Both the position numbers and the translations under genes were made by a program. Source: an uncultured Archangium sp. (GTDB lineage Bacteria; Myxococcota; Myxococcia; Myxococcales; Myxococcaceae). From it: DNA of 64,000 nucleotides. The notes under the pieces were generated by a model. The model made no database searches and was not told the origin of the DNA. It saw only the letters and a program-made list of their open reading frames with translations. The stretch lies in contig CAIVGN010000133.1 of the NCBI GenBank assembly GCA_903905455.1, forward strand, positions 62,001-126,000. Reading direction: 5' to 3'. Shown here in pieces: positions 25,331 through 33,289 of the stretch; the stretch's first letter is position 1; each line of letters starts with the position of its first letter.

Positions 25331-25930
25331 ATGGCCGACCCGCGCGAGTTTTGGAACCACCGCTACGCCCTCCCCGGCTGGGCGTACGGCACGCAGCCCA
25401 ACGATTTCGTGCGCGAGGTCGCGACGCACCTCGAGGGGCCGGTGCTCTGCCTGGGCGAAGGTGAAGGGCGCAACGCGGTGTTCCTCGCCGAGCGCGGCCT
25501 CGAGGTCACCGCCATCGACCTGAGCCCGAAGGCCCTGGAAAAGGCACAGCAGCTCGCCACCGAGCGCGGCGTGACGCTCACCACCCAGGAAGCAGACCTC
25601 GCCGACTTCGTGCTCGGCGAGGGGCGCTGGGGCACCATCCTCTCCATCTGGTGTCACCTGCCGCCGTGGCTGCGCACGCGCGTGCACCGCGACGTAGTGC
25701 GCGCGCTCAAGCCCGGCGGCCGCTTCGTGCTCGAGGCGTACACCCCCGCCCAGCTCGCCTTCGACACCGGCGGCCCCAAGAGCCTCGACCTGCTGGTTCC
25801 TCCCGACGCGCTGAAGGCCGAGCTCGAGGGGTTGACCTTCGAACGCTTCGAAGTGCGCGAGCGCGAGGTGCAGGAAGGCGACTGGCACCACGGTCGCAGT
25901 GCGGTGGTGCAGGTGCTCGCCCGGCGCTGA
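25331..25930 (+). CDS. Class I SAM-dependent methyltransferase (TehB-like)
   Basis: A 199-residue soluble Rossmann-fold methyltransferase. The N-terminus FWNHRYALPGWAYGTQPNDFV is typical of the TehB/thiopurine-like small methyltransferases. Motif I is LCLGEGEGRNAVFLA (residues 39-53), followed by the acidic end of beta-2 in VTAIDLSPKAL and the post-motif LSIWCHLPPW. ALKPGGRFVLEAY is motif III. The substrate cannot be told; relatives methylate tellurite, selenite or small organics. The start at 25331 is 13 bases after the stop of the cytochrome gene, so both may share a transcript. Confidence 0.85.
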   Translation: MADPREFWNHRYALPGWAYGTQPNDFVREVATHLEGPVLCLGEGEGRNAVFLAERGLEVTAIDLSPKALEKAQQLATERGVTLTTQEADLADFVLGEGRWGTILSIWCHLPPWLRTRVHRDVVRALKPGGRFVLEAYTPAQLAFDTGGPKSLDLLVPPDALKAELEGLTFERFEVREREVQEGDWHHGRSAVVQVLARR

Positions 25931-26003
25931 AGGGGTGGAACAACGCTTCCCCCCGGTGTGTCGACGGGTACGATGCCGCCTCTTCTGAAGGGGGAACACC
26001 CGA

Positions 26004-29000
26004 ATGCACTCCTCACCCCGCGGCGCCGTGAGCCGTCGTCTGCTCATCGGCCTCGGCCTCGCCGCCCTCGCCATTCTCGGCATCGCCAGCACCCGCACCT
26101 GCCTGCGCGTCGGCTTCAGCACCGGGCTGTGGCTCGATGAGTGCCCCGATGGCGAGCTGCGCCAGACCATCAGCGTCTCGGCCCCCGAGCTCAAGCGCGG
26201 CGCCAAGGGGTGGGTGACGGTCACCGTCAACGCGACCTACCTCGTCGCGCCCAACGACTCGCGCAAGACCGAGCCCATCACCCGCTTCACGCCCATCGTC
26301 GCCCTCGTCGGCCCCAGCGGCGAGACGCTGCTGCAGCCGAAGAAAGCCTGGGCCTCGAACGGCAGCGCGATGCAGGGCGAGGTCGAGCTCCCCAAGGTGA
26401 ACGACGGCGACTACACGCTGCGCACCCGGGTCACCTCGCCCATCGGTGAACAGACCCTCGATCTCCCCTTGCCGCTCTACACGCCGGCGCGCGTGCACGT
26501 GCTGACCGACCGCCCGCTGTACGAGCCGGGCAACACCGTGAAGTTCCGCGCGCTGGCCCTGCGCGCCTCGGATCTCACGCCGCTCGAAGAACGCCCGGGT
26601 ACCTGGCGCGTCACCTCTCCCTCCGGGGACGTGCTGCTCGAAGAGCGCGCGCCCAGCGGATCGTGGGGCGTGGTGTCCGGCAGCTTCCCCCTCGATCACG
26701 CCGCCGAATCGGGTGAGTGGTCGGTGTCGTGGTCTTCCGGCAGCCAGAGCGAGTCGCGCTCCTTCACCGTCAAGCCCTTCACCCTGCCCCGCTTCCGCGT
26801 CGAGGCCGCCACGCTCAAGCCCTTCTACCGCCGCAACGAGCGCCCGGTGCTCAAGGGCTCGGTGACCTACAGCTCCGGCGCTCCGGTCGCGAACGCCAAG
26901 GTCGACCTCCAGTGGTCCGTGTCCGGCACCTGGCCGCCCCCCACCAGCTGGGTCGACGGCACCGGCCTGCCGAAGCTCGCGACCACCAACGCCAGCGGCG
27001 TGTTCACCCTCGAGCTGCCCATGGTGCCCGAAGACCTGCAGGACCAGGCCTCGCTCATCGCCGCCATCGGCGCGGTGGACCCCTCGGGGGATCGCGTCGA
27101 GGGCCGGGCCTCGGTGCTCCTCTCCCAAGACCTCGTCGCGGTGACCGGCGTGACTGAGCTCGCCGACGGGTTGGTCGAGGGCTTCAACAACCGCCTCTTC
27201 CTGCGCGCCACCACGGCCGACGGGCGCTTGCTCGAAGGCGTCACCCTCAACGTGAAGCGCCTGTGGGAGCCCACCGACAAGGGCACCGACGCGCTCGTCG
27301 ACGAAGACGGCGTGGCCAGCGTGCAGGTCGACCCGGGACCGCCGGTGAACATCATCGTGCCCGCGATGCCCTTCCGCGCGCCGCCGCCCACGCCGCTCGT
27401 CGCGCGAGGCAGCCTGAGCGAGCGCCTCGGGCTCAACGAAGACGACGGCGCGGTCTCGCTCGCCGACCGCATGGCCTTCGATCGCCTCGACGCGAAGCTC
27501 GTGCCCTGCGCGCGCTACGTGCTCGGCGGCTCGGCCACGGTGACCGTGGGACTGCTGGTGCGCGCCAGCGGCTCCATCGCGGCCACCGCCACCTCCCCCA
27601 GCTCGCGCCTGGGCCGCTGCGTCGAGGGCACCCTCAAGGGCCTCCAGCTCGGCGCCGGCAAGGAGCGCTTCTTCGACGTGGTGTGGGGTTTCAACGACGA
27701 GGAACTGCCGCACTTCGAGGTCTCGCTCGACGGCATGCCCTCGGTGCCCGGCGCCCTCGAGACGGCCTTCGACGACGCCATGCTCGAGGCCCGCGATTGC
27801 CTGAGCGCGACGGTCAAGTCCGGACAGCTCCCGCGGCTGGTGCAGTGGAAGCTCAAGGGTCGGAACGTGGAGCTCACCTGGGTGCCGGTGAAGGGCGACG
27901 CCTATGCCGAGAGCGCGCTGTCGTGCATCGCCTCGCGCGTGAAGTCGCTGACCCTGCCGAAGGTTGCTGCCGAAGGAGACGAATCGGAAGAGGCCGAAGG
28001 CACGAGCCCCATCGGCGTGGCGCACGTGTCGATCAACGCCCCTGAGAAGTACGAGAACGCCCGGCCTCAGGACACGGTGATGGTCGGCTACGAGTTCCTC
28101 GTCACCGCGAAGAAGGGCACCGAGAGCTTCGGCAGCACCCGGCTGCGCATGACGCCGGGCACCGTGCCTTCCATTCGCCTGCGCGCGTCGTCGCAGCTGG
28201 TCAAGCCGGGAGACGCGGTGAAGATCGAGGTGCTCCGCGGCCCCGAATTCACCGGAGAGCTGCCCGAGAAGCTCTTCCTGACCCACGCCTTCCAGAGCCT
28301 CGAGGCGAAGCTCGACGAGAAGACCCGCGCCGCGACCTTCACCATCCCCGCCGACTGGCAGGGCTGGGCCGGCGTGCAGTGGGGCGGCGGCCAGGTGTTC
28401 CTCTTCGTGCAGCCCACCGCGTCGCTCGCGGTGAAGGTGACGCCCGAGAAGGCCCGCTACGCCCCGGGCCAGGTCGCCCAACTGGGCATCGAGACCACCC
28501 TGGGCAACGTGGGGGGCGCGGCCGCCGTCGGGCTCTTCGGCGTCGATGACAGCCTCTCGCAGCTCGCCACCCTGCCCGGCGCCGACGAGCTCGCGCCGCT
28601 GCGGCCCCAGGCCACCGGCGTCGCCGCCTTCGGATCCATGGATGCGCAGGCGCTCTCGTTGGGTCGCGTGCGCGGGGCCAACGCCGCGGCGGCCACCCTG
28701 GTTCGCGTGTCGGCGATGCCGCCTCCGCCGCAAGTCGAAGCCGCGGTCTCGGTCATGGGCAACACCGTGTTCGACCCCAACGAGGCCCAGGTCGATCGCT
28801 TCTACGTGGTGCTCGGCGAGCTCTACGCGCAGGTGCGCACGTGGGAGACCTCGGCGCCCGCCGCCGAAAAGATGAGCCCGCCGGTGATGGCGCGGCTGTG
28901 GAACCAGTCGCTCGAGGCCGTCGAGGGTCGCAAGGACTCGGCCCGGGACGCGTGGGGCCGCAGGTTGAGGTTGCACCGCTTGCCGACCGACCTGCTCGCG

Positions 29001-29093
29001 CTCACCGAGCCGCGGGCGGTCGTGATCAACGGCACGCGCCTGCCGGAAGACACCCAGAACTGGTCGCAGTGGGTCGCCAAGGAGAAGCCGTGA
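26004..29093 (+). CDS. Alpha-2-macroglobulin family protein, N-terminal half
   Basis: A 1029-residue protein beginning at ATG 26004 after AAGGGGGAA. A membrane anchor (residues 12-29) places it in the periplasm, with no lipobox. The MG2 domain begins near residue 160 (ARVHVLTDRPLYEPGNTVKFRALAL, the family signature), followed by further beta-sandwich segments (FTVKPFTLPRFRV, GFNNRLFLRATT). A non-A2M insertion at about 490-670 has two Cys-containing repeats of a DUF-like fold (CVEGTLKGLQL and CLSATVKSGQL). MG-like strands return to the C-terminus. It lacks the A2M and thioester regions, which lie in the next gene; the GTGA overlap (29090-29093) couples them. A protease-trapping or structural periplasmic role is inferred. 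Confidence 0.85.
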   Translation: MHSSPRGAVSRRLLIGLGLAALAILGIASTRTCLRVGFSTGLWLDECPDGELRQTISVSAPELKRGAKGWVTVTVNATYLVAPNDSRKTEPITRFTPIVALVGPSGETLLQPKKAWASNGSAMQGEVELPKVNDGDYTLRTRVTSPIGEQTLDLPLPLYTPARVHVLTDRPLYEPGNTVKFRALALRASDLTPLEERPGTWRVTSPSGDVLLEERAPSGSWGVVSGSFPLDHAAESGEWSVSWSSGSQSESRSFTVKPFTLPRFRVEAATLKPFYRRNERPVLKGSVTYSSGAPVANAKVDLQWSVSGTWPPPTSWVDGTGLPKLATTNASGVFTLELPMVPEDLQDQASLIAAIGAVDPSGDRVEGRASVLLSQDLVAVTGVTELADGLVEGFNNRLFLRATTADGRLLEGVTLNVKRLWEPTDKGTDALVDEDGVASVQVDPGPPVNIIVPAMPFRAPPPTPLVARGSLSERLGLNEDDGAVSLADRMAFDRLDAKLVPCARYVLGGSATVTVGLLVRASGSIAATATSPSSRLGRCVEGTLKGLQLGAGKERFFDVVWGFNDEELPHFEVSLDGMPSVPGALETAFDDAMLEARDCLSATVKSGQLPRLVQWKLKGRNVELTWVPVKGDAYAESALSCIASRVKSLTLPKVAAEGDESEEAEGTSPIGVAHVSINAPEKYENARPQDTVMVGYEFLVTAKKGTESFGSTRLRMTPGTVPSIRLRASSQLVKPGDAVKIEVLRGPEFTGELPEKLFLTHAFQSLEAKLDEKTRAATFTIPADWQGWAGVQWGGGQVFLFVQPTASLAVKVTPEKARYAPGQVAQLGIETTLGNVGGAAAVGLFGVDDSLSQLATLPGADELAPLRPQATGVAAFGSMDAQALSLGRVRGANAAAATLVRVSAMPPPPQVEAAVSVMGNTVFDPNEAQVDRFYVVLGELYAQVRTWETSAPAAEKMSPPVMARLWNQSLEAVEGRKDSARDAWGRRLRLHRLPTDLLALTEPRAVVINGTRLPEDTQNWSQWVAKEKP

Positions 29094-31507
29094 AGAAGGT
29101 CATCGTCTTCGGGCTCACCGCCCTCGCCATCGCCTTCGTCGCCCTCATCGGCATGGGCGACAACATCAAGGCCCTCTTCGGCATGAGCGCCGACGCCCTG
29201 TCGGGTGACACCAGCGTCTACCGCCGCGAGAAGAACATGGTCATGCCGTCGGCCGCGGCACCGCCGATGGAGGAAGCCATGGCCGCCGAGCCCATGGACA
29301 AGGCGAGGCCCAAGCGGAGCAACCTGCTCAAGTCCCTCGGCTCCGGCGAAGGCGGCGGGGGCCTCGCTGATTCCATCGGCATCGGCGGCATCGGCACCAA
29401 GGGCCGCGGCGGTGGCCTCGGCGACTCCAACTCGTTCGGCGGACTCCTCGACGGCAAGGCCTCGAAAGAAGAGGCCAGCCCTGAGGCCCCCGGAGGGCTC
29501 GAGCCGGCCCCCACCCGCGCGTGGTTCCCCGAGACCTTCCTCTTCGAGCCGCTCATCGTCACCGACGCGCAGGGTCGCGCGAACGTGCCGGTGAAGGTGC
29601 CGGATCGCCTCACCACCTGGCGCGTGCTCGCGCTCGCCCATTCCCGCCAGGGTAGCCAGGCCGGCGCCGTGGCCAGCTTCCTGGGCACGCTGCCCACCTA
29701 CGTCGACCCCGTCACCCCGCCCTTCCTCTACGCGGGCGACACGCTGCGGGTGCCGGTGCAGGTGGTGAACACCACCGAAGAAGACGTCACCAGCGCGCTC
29801 ACGTACCGGGCCAGCGGAGGCACGCTGTCCGCCACCGGCGCCACGGTGAAGGTGCCCGCCTTCGGCAACGCGCTGCAGTACGTGACGCTCTCCACCACCC
29901 GGCCGGGCACCGCGGTCTTCAAGACCACCCTGGGCACGACCGACGCAGTGGAGAAGACCATCGAGCTCAAGCCCGCCGGTCGCCGCGAGACGCAGAGCAA
30001 GGCGGGCACCCTCGCCGCGCCGCGCACCTTCACCCTCACCGGGCCGAGCAACCCGCTGCCCGGCACCGAGACCGTCCGCGTGCAGGTGTACCCGGGCGCC
30101 CTGGGCCTCGTGCGCAACGAGCTTTCGGCAGCGCCGGGCCGCGGGGGCGTGGCCGAAGACGCCTACCTGCTCCAGCTGCTGGGCCAGGCGCCCGCGCTGC
30201 TGCGCTCGCTGGGCGCGACGCCCGACGAGCCGGTGATCCGCGACCTGTCGATCCTCGCGACGCAGCGGGTGATGCAGTACGCGCGCTCGCCGTCGGTGGA
30301 CGCCGCGACGCTGCTGACCGAGGCGGCGCTGGCGCACCCGCAGAACCCGGTGCTCGCGCGGCTGGGCGAGCGCCTCGCGTTGCAGGTCGCCCAGTCCCAG
30401 CGCGCCGACGGCACTTGCCAGGGCGCGACAGGGTGGACGCTCCAGCGCCTGCTCGTCACCACCGCCGAGTGCGTGCGCGCCTCCCGGGCCTCGATGGACG
30501 CGCCCGCCGCCCGCCAACGCGCGACGGCGGTGACCCTCAAGGCCTCGGGCGCCTTCGAGCGCAACGCCGCGCGCGTCAACGACGGGTACACCGCCGCGGC
30601 CATCCTCGCCTCGGGCGCCCTGACCGGCGGCGCGGGCGACACGTACCGCAAGCTCATCCTCGAGAAGCTCACCGACTCGGGCGACGGCGGGAAGTACCTC
30701 GCGGTGGACCCCGGCGTGGTGCGCGCCGACGGCCGGGCGCCTTCGACGTACGAGGCGACGGCCATGGCCATCCTCGCGCTCGACGGCGTGAAGGACGCCC
30801 CGCTCGCCGATCTCGGCACCTACCTGCTCTCGGGCTACACGACGTACGCGGGGTGGGGTGACGGCCGCGCGAACCTCGTGGCGCTGAGGGCCGCGGTGCA
30901 GCTCTTCAAGGACCCCGTGCCTCCGGGCGTGAAGATCACCGTGCTGCGCGACGGCCAGGCGCTGACCTCCGGGGCCTTCGACGCCAGCACCCTCAAGGAG
31001 GTGCTCTCGCTGGGCGCCGACGCCAGCGGCAGCGGTGGCGTGCACGAGTGGACCATCAGGGCCGAGCCCGCGGTGCCCGGCCTGGGCTACGCGCTGCAGC
31101 TCATCTCGTACGCCCCCTGGAAGGACGAAGCGGGCGGCGGCCTCGAGCTACGGACCACGCTGCCCACGAGCCTCAAGGTGGGCCTGCCCGGCGACGTGAA
31201 GCTCACCGCCTCGGTCCCCGGGGGCACGCCGATGAAGCTCGAGCTCTCGCTGCCGGCCGGCGTGCAGGCCGACTCGACCTCCCTGGGCAAGCTGGTCTCG
31301 AGCAACGCCATCCTCCGCTACGAGAGCGAAGACGGGCTCCTCACCCTGCACCTGCCCGCGCTGCCCAACGGCGCCACCTGGGAGCACGAGCTGCAGGTCA
31401 TCGCCACGCTGGGCGGCACCCTGCACTCGGGGGCCTCGTCGCTGTCGCCCGAGGACACCCCTTCGAAGCAGAAGGACTTCGCGCCGGTCACCTGGCGCAT
31501 CGACTGA
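29090..31507 (+). CDS. Alpha-2-macroglobulin family protein, C-terminal half, thioester lost
   Basis: An 805-residue protein starting at GTG 29090, which overlaps the previous stop and is preceded by AAGGAGAAG. Residues 1-20 form a membrane anchor, then a Gly-rich linker. The A2M signature TRAWFPETFLFEPLIVTD at about residue 141 and the VPDRLTTWRVLAL segment after it are classical. Where thioester macroglobulins carry GCGEQ, near residue 350, the sequence reads GRGGVAEDAYLLQ, so the covalent trap chemistry is absent. A helical alpha/alpha-toroid region (about 350-600) and a C-terminal receptor-like beta domain follow. With the upstream gene it would rebuild a full macroglobulin from two anchored chains. 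The convergent AAA gene begins one base after its stop. Confidence 0.87.
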   Translation: MKKVIVFGLTALAIAFVALIGMGDNIKALFGMSADALSGDTSVYRREKNMVMPSAAAPPMEEAMAAEPMDKARPKRSNLLKSLGSGEGGGGLADSIGIGGIGTKGRGGGLGDSNSFGGLLDGKASKEEASPEAPGGLEPAPTRAWFPETFLFEPLIVTDAQGRANVPVKVPDRLTTWRVLALAHSRQGSQAGAVASFLGTLPTYVDPVTPPFLYAGDTLRVPVQVVNTTEEDVTSALTYRASGGTLSATGATVKVPAFGNALQYVTLSTTRPGTAVFKTTLGTTDAVEKTIELKPAGRRETQSKAGTLAAPRTFTLTGPSNPLPGTETVRVQVYPGALGLVRNELSAAPGRGGVAEDAYLLQLLGQAPALLRSLGATPDEPVIRDLSILATQRVMQYARSPSVDAATLLTEAALAHPQNPVLARLGERLALQVAQSQRADGTCQGATGWTLQRLLVTTAECVRASRASMDAPAARQRATAVTLKASGAFERNAARVNDGYTAAAILASGALTGGAGDTYRKLILEKLTDSGDGGKYLAVDPGVVRADGRAPSTYEATAMAILALDGVKDAPLADLGTYLLSGYTTYAGWGDGRANLVALRAAVQLFKDPVPPGVKITVLRDGQALTSGAFDASTLKEVLSLGADASGSGGVHEWTIRAEPAVPGLGYALQLISYAPWKDEAGGGLELRTTLPTSLKVGLPGDVKLTASVPGGTPMKLELSLPAGVQADSTSLGKLVSSNAILRYESEDGLLTLHLPALPNGATWEHELQVIATLGGTLHSGASSLSPEDTPSKQKDFAPVTWRID

Positions 31508-33247
31508 TCAGCGCTCTTCGAGGAGCGTCTTGATCTCCCGCACCCGGCGGGTGACGAACTCGCGCTCCAGGTTCTGGAACACCTCGGGCAGCAGGTCCCG
31601 GCTGGTGCACTCCTGCACGGCCACCAGGTTCTGCAGCTCGATCTCCAGCGGGTAGCTGGGGGGCACGAAGTCCTTGAGCACCGCCTCCACGTCGGCGGCG
31701 GTGACCTCCTCGCGGGCGTCGATCACCGCGCGGAACTTGGCGCGCACGAGGATCGCCTCGATGTCCGCGCCCGAGTACGGGTTGCCCGCGGTCAGCTTGG
31801 CGAAGTCGGGTACGTCGACCTTCACCTTCGTCTTCTTCTGCATCGCCCGGAACAGCTCTTCGCGCTCGGCGTCGGTCTGCGGGTAGAACAACGCGATGTG
31901 CTCCTCGGCGCGGCCCTGGCGCTTCAAGTCGATGGGCAGCAGGTCGGGCCGGCACGTCAGCAGGAACCACACGATCTTCCCGCGGAAGGCCGTGTTGCCC
32001 ATGAAGCTGGCGATGGAGGCGAAGATGCGGCTCGAGGTGCCCGAATCTCCGCCCGCGTCGCGATCACCGAGGAACGCGTCGGCCTCGTCGATCATCACCG
32101 CCACCGGCCACAGCGCCTTGAGCAGGTTGAAGATCTTCTCCAGGTTCGCCTCGGTCACGCCCTGCCACTGGCTGCGGAAGTTGAGGAACTTCACGCACGG
32201 CACGCCGATTTCACCGGCGAAGCACGTCACGAGGAAGGTCTTGCCCGTGCCCACCGGCCCCGACACCAGGTAGCCCATGGGCATCACCTCGATGCGCCCC
32301 TTCTTGAGCGCCCCCGAGGCGTCGCGCAGCATCTTCTTGGCCTTGGCGTGGCCGGCCACCACGTCGAGCGTGTACTCGGGCTCGATGAACTCCAGCAGCC
32401 CGTGACACTCGGCCTGGATGATCTCCTTCTTCTTCTCCTTGAGGGTCTCGGTGGTGATCCGCGCGCCTGATTCGATGGCCTCGGTCAGCAGGCGGTCCAG
32501 GTTGATGCGCGAAAGGCCGGCGGTCATCTTCGCCAGGGCCTGCTGGCTGACGTCGGAGATCGACTGCAGCTTCTTGCCCTCCAGCTTCCACTTCACGAAG
32601 TCGAGGCGCTCGTCCTCGGTGGGGAGGTTGATCTCGATGTTCGCCACGTAGGGGTTGCGCGAGATGCGCGGCGTGAGATCGGCCAGGTTCTCCACCACGA
32701 GCACGATGGAGAGATCGCCGTTCAAGAACTGGGGGTCCGACGCCCACTTCACCAGGGTGGCCAGCACGAAGCGGTCCTCCGCCTGGAGGTTCGACATGTC
32801 GCCCGCCGGCGCGATGGTCTCGGCGAAGTCGATCACCAGGGCCAGCGACTTGCCGTCGGACAGGCGCATGCGCAGGTAGTTCTCGAGCACCTGCAGCGCG
32901 CGGCCCGGGTCTCGGGGCATCACCTTCGCGAAGTCGGTGCCGTAGAGCGAGTCGTAGCCCGCGAGCACCCGGTTCAGGTCCTGCTGGGTCTCGGTGGCCG
33001 CGGCGCGAATGCCGGAGCTGCGATCGTAGAAGACGACGTGGTCGCGCCCCCCGAAGAGATCGTCGGAGAGGAACTGCTTGAGGTTCGCGAACTCGCGGCC
33101 CCCGTCTTCCCGGGTGATGGGCTGCAGGTCACGCACCGCGCCGTAGACCACGAAGGTGCTGACGGTGCGCGTGTAGTACCGCTGGGCGAGCTTCTGCGCC
33201 CACGACGGGAGTCCCGCCAGTGGGTCATCGGTCTTCTTGCGAGCCAT
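31508..33247 (-). CDS. AAA+ ATPase with a degenerate first AAA domain (Ycf46-like)
   Basis: A 579-residue cytoplasmic protein starting at ATG 33247 behind AGGGGAA. Residues about 30-260 resemble an AAA module without a Walker A motif (VVYGAVRDLQPI, LVIDFAETI, INLPTEDERL). The second module is intact: Walker A GPVGTGKTF (about 329-337), Walker B VAVMIDEADAF (about 381-391), sensor 1 FLLTCRPDLL and an arginine-containing helix before a C-terminal lid. The layout matches Ycf46-type ATPases. The protein lacks protease motifs, so it is likely a remodelling factor. It lies 42 bases after the PEGA-kinase stop on the same strand and abuts the A2M gene stop tail to tail. Confidence 0.87.
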   Translation of the reverse strand: MARKKTDDPLAGLPSWAQKLAQRYYTRTVSTFVVYGAVRDLQPITREDGGREFANLKQFLSDDLFGGRDHVVFYDRSSGIRAAATETQQDLNRVLAGYDSLYGTDFAKVMPRDPGRALQVLENYLRMRLSDGKSLALVIDFAETIAPAGDMSNLQAEDRFVLATLVKWASDPQFLNGDLSIVLVVENLADLTPRISRNPYVANIEINLPTEDERLDFVKWKLEGKKLQSISDVSQQALAKMTAGLSRINLDRLLTEAIESGARITTETLKEKKKEIIQAECHGLLEFIEPEYTLDVVAGHAKAKKMLRDASGALKKGRIEVMPMGYLVSGPVGTGKTFLVTCFAGEIGVPCVKFLNFRSQWQGVTEANLEKIFNLLKALWPVAVMIDEADAFLGDRDAGGDSGTSSRIFASIASFMGNTAFRGKIVWFLLTCRPDLLPIDLKRQGRAEEHIALFYPQTDAEREELFRAMQKKTKVKVDVPDFAKLTAGNPYSGADIEAILVRAKFRAVIDAREEVTAADVEAVLKDFVPPSYPLEIELQNLVAVQECTSRDLLPEVFQNLEREFVTRRVREIKTLLEER

Positions 33248-33289
33248 GTGGGTTCCCCTCGGGAGTTCACCCGCGCGCGCGGTGCCGCG

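Noticed and set aside
26013-28976. Minus-strand open frame of 987 codons over the macroglobulin gene
   Set aside because: Shadow of the real gene on the plus strand; no recognisable domain.
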